The notes below the pieces were generated by a model, which made no database searches, had not been told where the DNA came from, and saw only the letters and a program-made list of their open reading frames with translations. DNA of 64,000 bases from positions 10,127,001 to 10,191,000 of the forward strand of contig JANTQA010000036.1 in the NCBI GenBank assembly GCA_027625915.1. The letters are read 5' to 3'. This stretch comes from Anaeramoeba flamelloides. Lineage: Eukaryota; Metamonada; Anaeramoebidae. A program made the translations under genes and the position numbers. Positions 1 to 9,935 of the stretch are shown in pieces; position 1 is the stretch's first letter; every line of letters starts with the position of its first letter.

Positions 1-723
1 CTCAAAAATATCAAAATTGAAAAGTTTATTAGATTTAAGGACAAAGTCCTTGGATGAAAAAAGTAAAATAATGTAGAAAATCACCCTTGAATAAGTTATG
101 TAATCCAAATAATATTTCCATAAATGAGAATTTCTTTGAGAAAAAATAAGAAATTTTCACAATTTTTACAAATTTCATAATTGTTTAATCGTTAGATAAT
201 GCCAAAATTTTGTTTTTAATATTTTAGAATTTCCATTTCAACTTTCATAACTCACACTATTTTCTTGGGCTGTTCTAGGGATTTTTAAAATTTTCTTTTA
301 CAAGTTTGAATTGTTCTCAAATTTTAAATGCACTTGAAAATTCCCAAAGCCATTTTTTGCAATTATTTTTTTTGTTAATTTCAATTTTCCTTTTTATTTA
401 AAAAGTAAGTAAAAGAGTCTTCGTGAAAAGGTAGAGATGACAAAAAATGTTTTTTTTTTTTATGACCAATTTCTTCGGTGTGAAAATTTTTTGGGAGAAG
501 TAATAGTGAAAAGACATAATTAATCAACCCCCTCAAGGGTGGGAACGTAGTCCTTAAGGGTAATATTTTTATTGTGTCCATAATTGTTGAAATTGAACAA
601 TGTTTTTTCTTTGCAAATTTGATCCTTTAAATTTGAAATACCTATAAAATTGTATTTAATGTAGGCACCATTTATAAAAAGCAATAATGACAATGATATA
701 GGTTTTTATTCCAAAAGTAAAAG

Positions 724-1169
724 TACTGTAGCCAAAATAAAGCATGTAAAAAAAAAAAAATTTAATCCGTGTAGCTAAATAAAAAACGTGTTTTTTTCTT
801 ATAGAAGACCTATACATCAACCTACCAAAGAAAACAATAATAAACCCTAAAAAAAATATAGTATTGGTTTCTTAAAGTTCTATTATTTAAAAAGAAATTC
901 TAAACATGAAGGATCAAATTGGAAAATTTATCTCAACAAAGAGTTAATTTTTCATAAACATTTTTATTAAAAAAAAAAATAATTTCAAAAAAAGATGAGA
1001 ATATTATGAAAAATTTTCAACAAATTCCATTCCTAATTTTAAATTTTACTAAAAATATCGATGGCTTTACTATCAAAATTTATTTGTACTTGGAAATACT
1101 ATTGGGTCGTCACTTGGATGTTGCCTTAGGAACAAGAAGAAAATAAGCGCAGATTATATTTTGAAACAC
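724..1169 (-). repeat. 450 bp dispersed repeat (family D), copy 1
   Basis: One end reads TACTGTAGCCAAAATAAAG and the other reads ATTATATTTTGAAACAC. The same unit recurs at 8505-8952, 38455-38830, 49312-49779 and 60061-60506. The copies share long blocks, such as the stretch for 'aggatcaaattggaaaattt' and a terminal 'ggaacaagaagaaaa' block. The two ends are weakly inverted (CTGT...CAAAATA), so it may be a non-autonomous DNA transposon. It is decayed. Confidence 0.6.
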
Positions 1170-1241
1170 TGGTTAGAGTTGTTGTGCATGCATTATTTAG
1201 ATTACTGTAACTGCATTAAAATTCAAAGTTAAAATCTATAT

Positions 1242-1433
1242 TACAGCCAGTTCCACTATTAAGATAAAAACTTTGAAAGACAATTAAGACACATAAAAAA
1301 TCTCGAATAAATACACACTATTAAAATTCTAGGAAAAAAAATTGTAAAAAAAAAAAAAAATCCAAAAAAAGTGCTTCAATTTGAGGTTTTTTTGTGTTTT
1401 AAATCTTGTTTGTTAAAAGTAAAATTGGCTGTA
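1242..1433. repeat. 200 bp MITE with TACAGTCAGTTCCAC ends (family 2)
   Basis: The left end is TACAGCCAGTTCCACTATTA and the right end is its approximate inverse, ...TTGGCTGTA. Inner arms repeat a 'ttaaggcacaaaaaaatc'-type motif in both orientations. Related copies lie at 8111-8281, 56869-57069, 57875-58075 and 62460-62656. The TA at each border fits a TA target duplication, as in Tc1/mariner-type MITEs. Confidence 0.65.
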
Positions 1434-1605
1434 AAAAAATTTGGAAAAAAGTAAGTGGATTACAAAATGTCTTATTTGGGTAATTTTTGATTTCTACAAG
1501 AATCTAGTTTTTTTTTTTTTTGACCTTTCAAACAAAGGGAATTTAAGAGATCAGTTCAAACTCTAATTTTCAATATAAGTTTTCAAAAAATAATAGAATT
1601 TACAT

Positions 1606-2420
1606 ATAAACGACATTCCAAAAAATTTGACATAGATTAAACAGTATTAAAGAATAAAAATGACAGTTTTTACTTTCAGATTTGAAAATAATTGTGATTT
1701 TACAAAATAATTTACTAATTTTTTATCTATTCCTTTTTTATCTACATTTCATTTTTCCTAGTATGAAATTTGTTTTGTTCAATCAAAATTTTTTTCCATT
1801 TGTTGGTATAAAGTTGAAGCTGTGTTTAGTTTAATAAAAAACTCATATAAAATAAGTTGGTGATATCTAAAAACTTGATCTATCGATAATTATTGGTTAA
1901 ATTTCAGAAAATTAACCAATAATTTTTTTATTCTGTTCCTTTCAAAATATTTGGAAACAAACTTTTTTTTGATAGATTATTTTTTTATTTTAATTTTATA
2001 AAAATTTTTTACTTCTAAAATTAATTCTTTTTCTCTGGAACTGCCCAGCATATGAAAATAATCGTAAAATCTTGATTTCTGAATTAAAAAAATTTAACTT
2101 CTCTAATATATTAAAAAATAATATTATTACTATTTTTGATATTATTAGAAAAAGAGATTCATCCTATTTATTACCCTTATTCGGTAATAAATTGATTTTT
2201 GAGTCTTTAACAAAATTCTTAAATCATAATTTAGGAATTCGGGCAAATAAGAGGAATTAAAAACTCTTCCATTAAATAATAAAAAAAAAAAAAAAAAAAA
2301 ATAAATTAATTCGTTATGTGTTCCTTAAATGTGGTTTAAATTTTTTATTTTGAAACAACGTTAATAAATTGAGTTTTTTTTGCCTATTTTGTATTTTGAG
2401 TTTCTCTAATTATAATGAAT
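1606..2420 (+). repeat. Mariner-like inverted-repeat element (family I), interrupted by a LINE tail
   Basis: The segment before 2020 and the segment after 2310 both match the element at 12447-12980, in the same order. Shared landmarks are the left end (ATTCCAAAAAATTTGACA), the run before GGTTAAATTTCA, and the block 'cttaaatgtggttt' to 'aaattgagttttttttg'. The LINE tail at 2020-2303 lies between them. The right terminal repeat is no longer clear. No transposase is visible. Confidence 0.5.
2020..2303 (+). mobile_element. LINE 3' tail (C-terminus of non-LTR polyprotein plus poly-A)
   Basis: An open frame of about 80 codons reads ...LFLWNCPAYENNRK... and ends ...LGIRANKRN stop. The C-P-x-Y-E-x-N-R pattern is the usual zinc-knuckle-like end of LINE ORF2 proteins. 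The stop is followed within about 25 bases by a run of more than 20 A. Only the 3' end is present, as in 5'-truncated target-primed insertions. Related tails occur near 3.0, 21.4 and 45.7 kb. Confidence 0.65.
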
Positions 2421-2984
2421 CGACTTTATTGTCTAATTTATTGATTTTTTAGGGACTTTCAACTAGGTAAAAACAATGAAAAAATTATTATAAGACTATT
2501 TATTTTTCTCACAAATCGTTTTACTTTATTTCTTGAAAGTAAAATTTAATTGATTTATCTGGATTAACATTTTGATCCCTGTAATGGAAATTTGCAAGGT
2601 ATTTATTATGATTGTCAATTATAAAAATGTAATTGTGTTACATAAACATTAAATTGGTTATGAAAGATTATGTTACCATTAAATTTTATTAATCGCGGGT
2701 ATGCAAATATAATATCTTTTTTTTTTTTTTTTTTTTTGGTTTATTTCAAATCTAGAATCAAATTTTAAAAAATAATTCAAAGGAAATTATTCAATTTCCT
2801 CAATTGTAAAAAGTATTTATAAAATGTTAAGACCTTCATCAAAAACTCTATACAATAATAAAATTTTATAAAATAAAAATTTTCATTTTTATCAAGATAT
2901 TACTAAAAAAATTGAAAGAAATTTAATATAATTAATAATATAAGATTATTGTCTGAAAAGCAGAAAATATATCTGATAATAAAA

Positions 2985-3120
2985 AAAAAAATTTCCCCCT
3001 TTAAAAATAAATCATTAATGGAAAAAATCAAAAATAATAAACAAATAAAGAATAATATCTTTGACTTTATGAAAAATAAAGACAATTATTTATTTTATCA
3101 TTATTAGTTTATTATAAAAA
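2985..3120 (+). mobile_element. LINE 3' tail, second fragment
   Basis: A short open stretch reads ...SLMEKIKNNKQIKNNIFDFM... and ends ...FYHY stop. It matches the IKELIQINKNN..YNIFDIF block of the LINE tail at 21380-21600. It is followed by an A-rich run. It is too short to give more than a family call. Confidence 0.45.
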
Positions 3121-3923
3121 AAAAACATATATCTTTATTGAAATTTCTAAACAAAAAAATGAAAAAATTAGGTAGAAATGGCAAAAAGTACTTTTGAGTA
3201 CGTATCCTTTTCAAAAAAATATGAAATAAAAAGGAAAATCTAATAAATTTTATTTTTATTTCAAAAATTCAGTAAAAAAATTTTTAACTACCATAGAAGA
3301 TAATTAATTTCCACCCTTCCCAATAATTCTAATAATAATAATAAAAGATATAAAAATTCCTATTCCTCATTTTATCATATATTTTTCTTTTGGATCATTA
3401 AAATTTTTTCAGTAAAGAAAGGTTTAATCTAAAAAAAATATCCAATAGAATGAAAAAACATATAATTAGATTTTATTGTTTGAAAAAATCGTTTGTATTT
3501 TGAAATATTGTCCTTCTTTATATTGAAATTGGTAGTTGATAGTTCTCTATAAAAAAAGTTCTTTAATTTTTTTTTTCATTTTTTTAAAAATATTTCAAAA
3601 AGCAAAATTCGAATTAAATACCATAGCCACTGATTTAATCAGTAATAATATTTTGTTTTATTTTATTTTACCAATTTAACGAATAGGGCCACTTATAAAA
3701 ACAATGAATTTCTCATGAAATGTAAAAAAAATATCACACTTTTTTGGAAATACATTATTTCTGATATAAAATATAAAAAATAAAATCAAAATAATAAATA
3801 TTTTAACAATTACCAGGAATTAAAATCTCTATTTAATTAAACAAAAGCAAATTCCAAAATGAAAATTCAAAAAAAAAAAAATAATTCCATTTGGTTTTTC
3901 CAATTTATTGGGGATAAAAGAAT

Positions 3924-5108
3924 TTAAAACCCATTAGGATTTTCCCAATAATTTTGACCTTCTTTTATTCTAGAAAAAGTCTGCTTTGCAAAATCTGGGT
4001 TTTTTGCTTGGCAGTCCTTCTCCCAATTCTTGACATCATAAGTTGTGACCAACCTTTTCCATGTTTCGTAATCACAAAACACATCTGCACAACCGTCTGT
4101 TAAAAACACTTCTCCGTTATACAAAACTCTAATGAACGCATCTTCGCCATCGACCCAGGTCTCTATTCTGACGTTCGAAGCGTATTGTGGATAAATGACC
4201 TTTTTCACTGCTCTGATTGCCATCATAAAGGGTGCGACAGTTGAGTCGTGCCCTGAAAAGTGGAAGAATTTGGTCTCGATCTCATTATTTAATGCCTTGT
4301 CAATATTGCTGATGAAATGGTTGACTAAGAGGGCAGAGTCCAAAGTGTAGTACGACTCGTTCCCATACTGTGCGTTATACTCCCATGAGCGTTCCTCTCT
4401 TAGCTGCGTCAGAATGTCGTCATCGATCCCCTCGGGTAATCCTAAGTCATGCATTTTCCTGCACCAGAATGTGTCAGAAATGTGGCCGAGAGAGAAGCCC
4501 ATAAGGTCGTCAACACCGAGCGCTTTGTTCACTTTGTCAGTTAAAGACTGCCTTGACTTTTCGTGCTCTTTCCACATTTCGGAGGTTTTGATTTCATTGG
4601 TAATTTCCGCAAGCCTTGGGCAACGATCCCAATTGATGGCAATAAAGGAACTCAGACGATCTGTTGTCCCAAGATCAATCACATCTTTGATTTCGTTGCC
4701 ATTGGATGCCTCTAGCGGGTACAGACCCAATTGCAACGACTCTGCCGATTTGATTGTTCTGTGGACGTCTGTTGAGAGGATTGAAATCAAAGAGGTGTTC
4801 AGCTTTTCTGGGAGGAATTTGTTTTGAACAATGTAGGCCTCTCTCAAATCGATCCCTAATGATCGGTGCTCTTCAACACCAATAGTTGTCAATTGGCCCT
4901 TCCCACAGTTGCCATAAAGGTATTCTCTCTTGTTGATGTATTGCTTTCGGTAAAGCCTTGTTATATATTTTGGATCCTGATTATTTATTGCTGGTGCAGT
5001 ATACGTCTCAGAAGTGCAATTCCAAACTGCTTGTTTTGTTAATCGGTAAATTGCTGTTCGATCTCCATGCCTTGTGGTTGAAATGGATTTATCATTTGGG
5101 TTTTGCAT
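3924..5108 (-). CDS. Histidine acid phosphatase (clade-2 histidine phosphatase)
   Basis: This 394-residue single-exon protein has the clade-2 histidine phosphatase signature. RHGDR is at residues 13-17, with His14 the expected phospho-acceptor. GQLTTIG is at 71-77, STDVHRT at 112-118, and the catalytic SGHDS at 285-289. Such enzymes hydrolyse phosphomonoesters at acidic pH, with His and Asp as catalytic pair. The family is usually secreted or lysosomal, but this protein starts only 12 residues before RHGxR and shows no signal peptide. An in-frame TAA lies two codons upstream of the ATG, so the start holds unless an upstream exon exists. Its base composition is far richer in G+C than every other gene here: 32 of 60 bases at 4381-4440, against 19 of 60 in UTP6 at 11041-11100. 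Lateral acquisition is possible. The leader on the coding strand is C/A-rich. The exact substrate is unknown. Confidence 0.88.
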   Translation of the reverse strand: MQNPNDKSISTTRHGDRTAIYRLTKQAVWNCTSETYTAPAINNQDPKYITRLYRKQYINKREYLYGNCGKGQLTTIGVEEHRSLGIDLREAYIVQNKFLPEKLNTSLISILSTDVHRTIKSAESLQLGLYPLEASNGNEIKDVIDLGTTDRLSSFIAINWDRCPRLAEITNEIKTSEMWKEHEKSRQSLTDKVNKALGVDDLMGFSLGHISDTFWCRKMHDLGLPEGIDDDILTQLREERSWEYNAQYGNESYYTLDSALLVNHFISNIDKALNNEIETKFFHFSGHDSTVAPFMMAIRAVKKVIYPQYASNVRIETWVDGEDAFIRVLYNGEVFLTDGCADVFCDYETWKRLVTTYDVKNWEKDCQAKNPDFAKQTFSRIKEGQNYWENPNGF

Positions 5109-8100
5109 GATTTATTTTGTTTTTTTGCATTTGTCGGTTGTTATTTGTTATTTTTTTTTTAGGTGTTATTTGGTTGGCGTTTGGTTTTTTGTTTGGTGTT
5201 GAGTGTTGTGTGTTTTTTGGATAATGGTTACAAAAAAAAGAAGAAAAAAAAGAGAAGTCTTTGCAAGAAAAACAAAAGCTTGTGGTTTTCTCAAAGACTT
5301 TTCTTTTGTTTTAACATTCTCGAGATTAAAAAGTTTTGAAATAATGTTAAACCTTGTATGGATTTGGACTAATTTAAGTTCACGATCTGATCGTGCGCTT
5401 ATAAAAATGAGAAAAAAGATTAATAAAATCTTTATTTTGAACATCGTAACAAAAAATGAAATAGTTACTATTTCTCAAAATCCAATTTTTCTTTTATGTT
5501 TTGCTTCAAGCCAAACAATTAGTTTTTTCGAATATAAAAAAATACATTGATTTTGTTTATATAGGTAGTGAACTTCAAGAAAGATCTCTCAATCTTGAAA
5601 AAATTATTTTTTAAGTCGTGAGCCTAAGAGCAATAAATTGTTTATTTTTTTTGTCGAAGGAAAACCAAAATAGATGAAAATTCGAAACTTTTAAGATACT
5701 TGTGATCGTTTGTTTTTATTTATATTTCTTAATGAAAGAATGGATTTAAAGAATATCATGTATAATGTTTGTTGACATATTTTCACATATTCGAAGAATC
5801 TTAAATAATAAATTTTAAAAGTCCACCTTTAAACGCTTCCAGTTTTACCTTTAAAAAAAAAACCATTTGTTGTGTTGTTTATTATGATTTTGTGTTTTCC
5901 GAAATTAAAAAACCAATCTTTATGATAAATTTAAAATTTTATGAATGAATTCCAAGAAGAGACATTTTCAATTTGAATTCTTTGAAAAAATAGATTAAAT
6001 TACAGAAGTGATTTTTCATGATTTATATTTATAATGATATCAATAAGATTTGGGAGATAATCCACTTTTTATTTGTAGTTACAACCAATATAAATAATTA
6101 TATCAGTGTATTTTGGACAATAAAGTTTTAAATTTAAACCTTAATAATACTCAATTTATACTTGTAATAAAATATAATCCCATTTTTAAAAATTTGAAAA
6201 AATTATAAATATTTTTTTGAACAACATTAAATCTGAATTCAAAAAATGAGGGAAATATATTTACGAAAAAATAAACAAAACTTTTATTTAACTGATGATT
6301 ACGAGTAATAAAGTTAGAGAAAATAATTTTTTGAAAATCAATATTAACAGTAAATTTTGAGAAATTTATTAATAGTTTTCTTCTGGATTATTGTTTTAGT
6401 AATCGAATATTAAACCATTTGATAAGTATTTTCTATATGATTGGTATTATATTTAGTAATAATTTGTATATATATATATATATTAGATGTTATTAAAATA
6501 TAATTATTTTAGAGTTTCTCAAAAAAAAAAAAAAAAATGAATTATAATTAATTTTTTTCAAGATTCTAGTTTTAAAAGAGAATTCCATGATTGGTTTAGT
6601 ATTAATTATACATTTTTTTCTATAATTATATCATATATTTTTAATACTATTTTGGTTTTTTTTTAATAGTATTTTTATATTGTTATATGTTTTTTTACTA
6701 ATTAATTATTTTTTTTTCTCTTTTCCCAATTAGTTTTTTCTTTTTAAATTTTTAATAATTAATAAACTTTGTTCCAGACAAAGGCGTCAAACATGTTTTT
6801 CAAATTTCAAATATTTTTTTATAAAGAACCTTTTAAGATTAAATAAGAAATAAGTTGAATAATAAACAATAATGAATAGTTGTAACCCCCGGAAATAAAA
6901 CCAATAAATCAATACTTTTTATTAAAAATTTCAAAAACTAAGATTCTTAGGGTTTGCTCTATTGAGAAAAACAACAATTTAAGTTTTGATCTCCTATTGA
7001 AGATCAAATAAAATTTCAATATAAATCAAATATGACTTTGGTGTAATCATTTTTCCAAAATATTAATAACTTTAGAATAGCACATTTTTTACCAAGTGAA
7101 CTATCGGTCTTGCAATAAAAAAAAATTGTAAATGAATTAGGTTTCAAAAAAAAATTCGAAAAAAAAAAAATAAAAATAAGCAAAAATGATTTCAATTTTA
7201 AAATGCCAAAAATAAATTTTTTTTACTTCTAATATCCATTCAAATTCTTTAAGCACGTATAATTCACCCTTATTGTAGCTGGGTGTTTTAACTAAAAAAT
7301 ATTTTAAAATAATAAACTGTAATTTTGTTGTTATCTTATGAAAAGTGCCATATATTTTCAAGTTATTCTTTCCAATATTATAAAATTGGATTATATATTT
7401 TTTTTCAAACTTTTACAAAGTATTTTTCAGTTTATTCAAAAAAAAAAAAAAAATTAATAGGTTGATTAGGTTGAAAGGCAAAAATGTTATAATTTATATC
7501 TGAATTATAAAATCATAAATTAACTGTTTTAAATAGTGTCACTACCATTCAAATTCAATATTTTTCGAATTTTAAATTTAATCCAGATTGGTATTAATTA
7601 TTATTTTACATGTATACTAAAGTAATTCAATTTTTATTTCTTTCAATTCAATATTACTTTTATAAACTGTTTAATTTCTTTGAAATTATAATTTTTCTTA
7701 AAATTCGAAATAAATTATAATCATGATATTTCATATTCAAATATTTATTTAAAACTAATTTCAATTTTAATATCTGATAAATTTGGATAATTTTAGATAT
7801 TTTAAAGCTACATTAAAATAATATTTGATCACATAAAGATCTCAAAAAAACAGCAATTAATTTTGAAAAATATGCTAAAATAGAAATCAATTAAACAATG
7901 TTATTTAATCAAAAGATTAATTTAATTTTGGGTTTTGTGTTTGACAAATTGTTGATTCTTTAAATTGAAAATCCTTATGATTTCAGGAAAAATACTAAAT
8001 GCAAAACTCTGATTTGATTAAATAAAATAAGTTATAAAATTTACAGATACTAAAAAACTTTAGTGATATTCGATATTTCTAATTCCCTATAGTTAAATAT

Positions 8101-8110
8101 TTTAATAATC

Positions 8111-8281
8111 GTCAGTTAAACTTTAAAGGTAGAAAATCTGAACGAAAATTAAGGAACAAAATTCAGATACTAGTAAAATAATTTAAGTTCAAAAAAAATT
8201 CAAAAAAAGTACCTTAATTGGGAGTTTTTTTGTGAGTAATAATCTTCTCAATTTTTTGTCTTAAAAGTGGAGTTGACTGTA
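8111..8281. repeat. MITE family 2, degraded copy
   Basis: The right arm ends ...TTAAAAGTGGAGTTGACTGTA and the left arm starts GTCAGTTAAACTTTAAAGG. The internal 'ccttaattgggagtttttttgtg' arm has lost some pairing. It is recognisable by comparison with the better copies at 56869 and 62460. Confidence 0.5.
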
Positions 8282-8504
8282 ATCCAACTATTTATTGTTT
8301 AAAAAAGCTGATTAAATTGAAAAATAACTTACAAAAATTAAACATAAAATAAAAATATAATGATTTCATTTTCATATAAATAATTATATTCCTTATGTAA
8401 TTTGACTGAAAGTTCAATTTTAGTAAGATTCTTCGAAAAAAACCCAAAAATTTCACTTTTTATATTACACAATCAAAATAATACATTCTCAACAATTATA
8501 ATTT

Positions 8505-8952
8505 GTGTTTCAGAATATAATATGACTTTTTTTTCTTCTTTTTTCAATGTATCATCAAATTAACTACTCAATAATATACCTAATTTCAAATCAATTTTGA
8601 AGATAAACACCTTGATATTTTCAGTAACATGTAAATTATGAATGCAATTTGTTTTAATTTTTTTTATATTTTTTCTCACTTTTCTGTAGAAATTTTTTAT
8701 TTTTTTATGATAGATGAAAATTTTTTCTGAAATTAATTGTTGTTTTGATAATAAAAATTTAATTTGATCCTCTATTTTTGAAATTCTATTGAAATAATAA
8801 GATCTTTTAGAAATCAATACCATATTTAATTTCTATTAAATGTTGGTTTCTTTTGATCGGTTAATGTATAGTTCTTCTATAACAAAAAAATATGCTTTTT
8901 ATTTAGACACACACATTCATCTTTTTAATACACATTATTTTGACAATAGTAG
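8505..8952 (+). repeat. 450 bp dispersed repeat (family D), copy 2
   Basis: It begins GTGTTTCAGAATATAAT and ends near ATTATTTTGACAATAGTA. It is preceded by 'caacaattataattt', which also precedes the 49.3 kb copy, so the true left end may lie about 20 bases earlier. Short open frames on either strand inside it are not conserved between copies. Confidence 0.55.
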
Positions 8953-9935
8953 TTCTATTTGGATCAGAAAAGATTTTTTTTTTACTTTCACATTTTTTAG
9001 CTATCATTTTTTCCTCTATAAGCACTCCCTCAAAGATATTTTCGATATACATTTTTTGAAATACAAAATAAAATTGTATAATAGAATGTTGAGAATGTAA
9101 CAAAAGGTAAACAAACTAACTTTTATCAAATTAGGTAAAACAGTTAAACTTTTAATAATGTTGTAACTTTTTAATTTACTAACGATATTATATTTAATAA
9201 ATTATTTTTCAAAAATTTCTTTGGGTTCAACAAATCAATGTAACTAGAAACAACCAAAGTTAAAAATTTTGTTTTTTGATCTTCTTTTTTAGTTTTGAAA
9301 AGGGAAAATTATGTATTTTGTTAGTTACCCCCTTAAAAAATTATACTATTTTTGAGATTGAAAAACATTTCATCCGATGACAAGATTTAAAAAAGAGACC
9401 CAAATTAAGTTTGTTGGTTTGGTTGTTTATTATTTAAAAAATTTATTATTGGAGGCTCATTTGAATCTTCGGTATGATTATAAATTGGGAAAATTATGAG
9501 AACCAGACAATAAAAAGTAAAAATAATTAGAAAGAAGTTTTTTTCTGAAATTGTAAGATATAATTTTAAATAATTTTACTATCTAGTATCTACTATTTCT
9601 GAATTGTATACAAAGATTATCACAATAACAATAATTAAATAACTTTGAAAAATTTCTTATTTGATGAATTGATATCACCAAACAATGGAATAAACTAACA
9701 AGTACAAATAGAAATATTTCATTCGTAATAGGATTAAAATATCCAAAAGAATCATAAACAAACAAACCAATATTAATTCTACGCAATATCAGAACAGAAA
9801 ATACTCAAGGAAAAGAAAAAGAAAAAGAATCTATTATCATTTTTTTGAATTTTATTTTCACAAAAATAAAATAATTCTTAACTACGTAATCAAACAAATT
9901 TATATTTTGTGATTATAAAGTAAAGATCTGAAACA

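Larger units (their letters stand above)
1..3923. other. Gene-free left flank
   Basis: I see no host gene here. The stretch holds an inverted copy of the 450 bp dispersed repeat, one 200 bp MITE, a mariner-like inverted-repeat element interrupted by a LINE tail, and a second LINE tail; each is listed separately. The rest is A/T runs. A GC-richer patch near 520-565 has no recognisable coding or RNA signature. Confidence 0.6.
5109..9935. other. Intergenic region between phosphatase and UTP6
   Basis: The first 150 bases are the C/A-rich leader of the divergently placed phosphatase. After that I see only A/T-rich DNA, a TA microsatellite near 6466-6484, a 200 bp MITE at 8111-8281 and a 450 bp dispersed repeat at 8505-8952. 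A patch near 7190-7230 resembles 21980-22035 and, inverted, 13950-13995 and 26110-26155, so a further faint repeat family exists. No convincing gene. Confidence 0.5.

Noticed and set aside
4414-4827. 137-codon plus-strand frame opposite the acid phosphatase
   Set aside because: It is the antisense shadow of a GC-rich gene whose catalytic motifs are intact on the minus strand; the plus-strand peptide has no motif.
5203-5550. 115-codon plus-strand frame upstream of the phosphatase
   Set aside because: Lys- and Phe-rich with no domain; it overlaps the C/A-rich leader of the phosphatase and another frame on the opposite strand.
8560-8823. 87-codon minus-strand frame
   Set aside because: It lies wholly within a dispersed repeat and is not conserved in the other copies.
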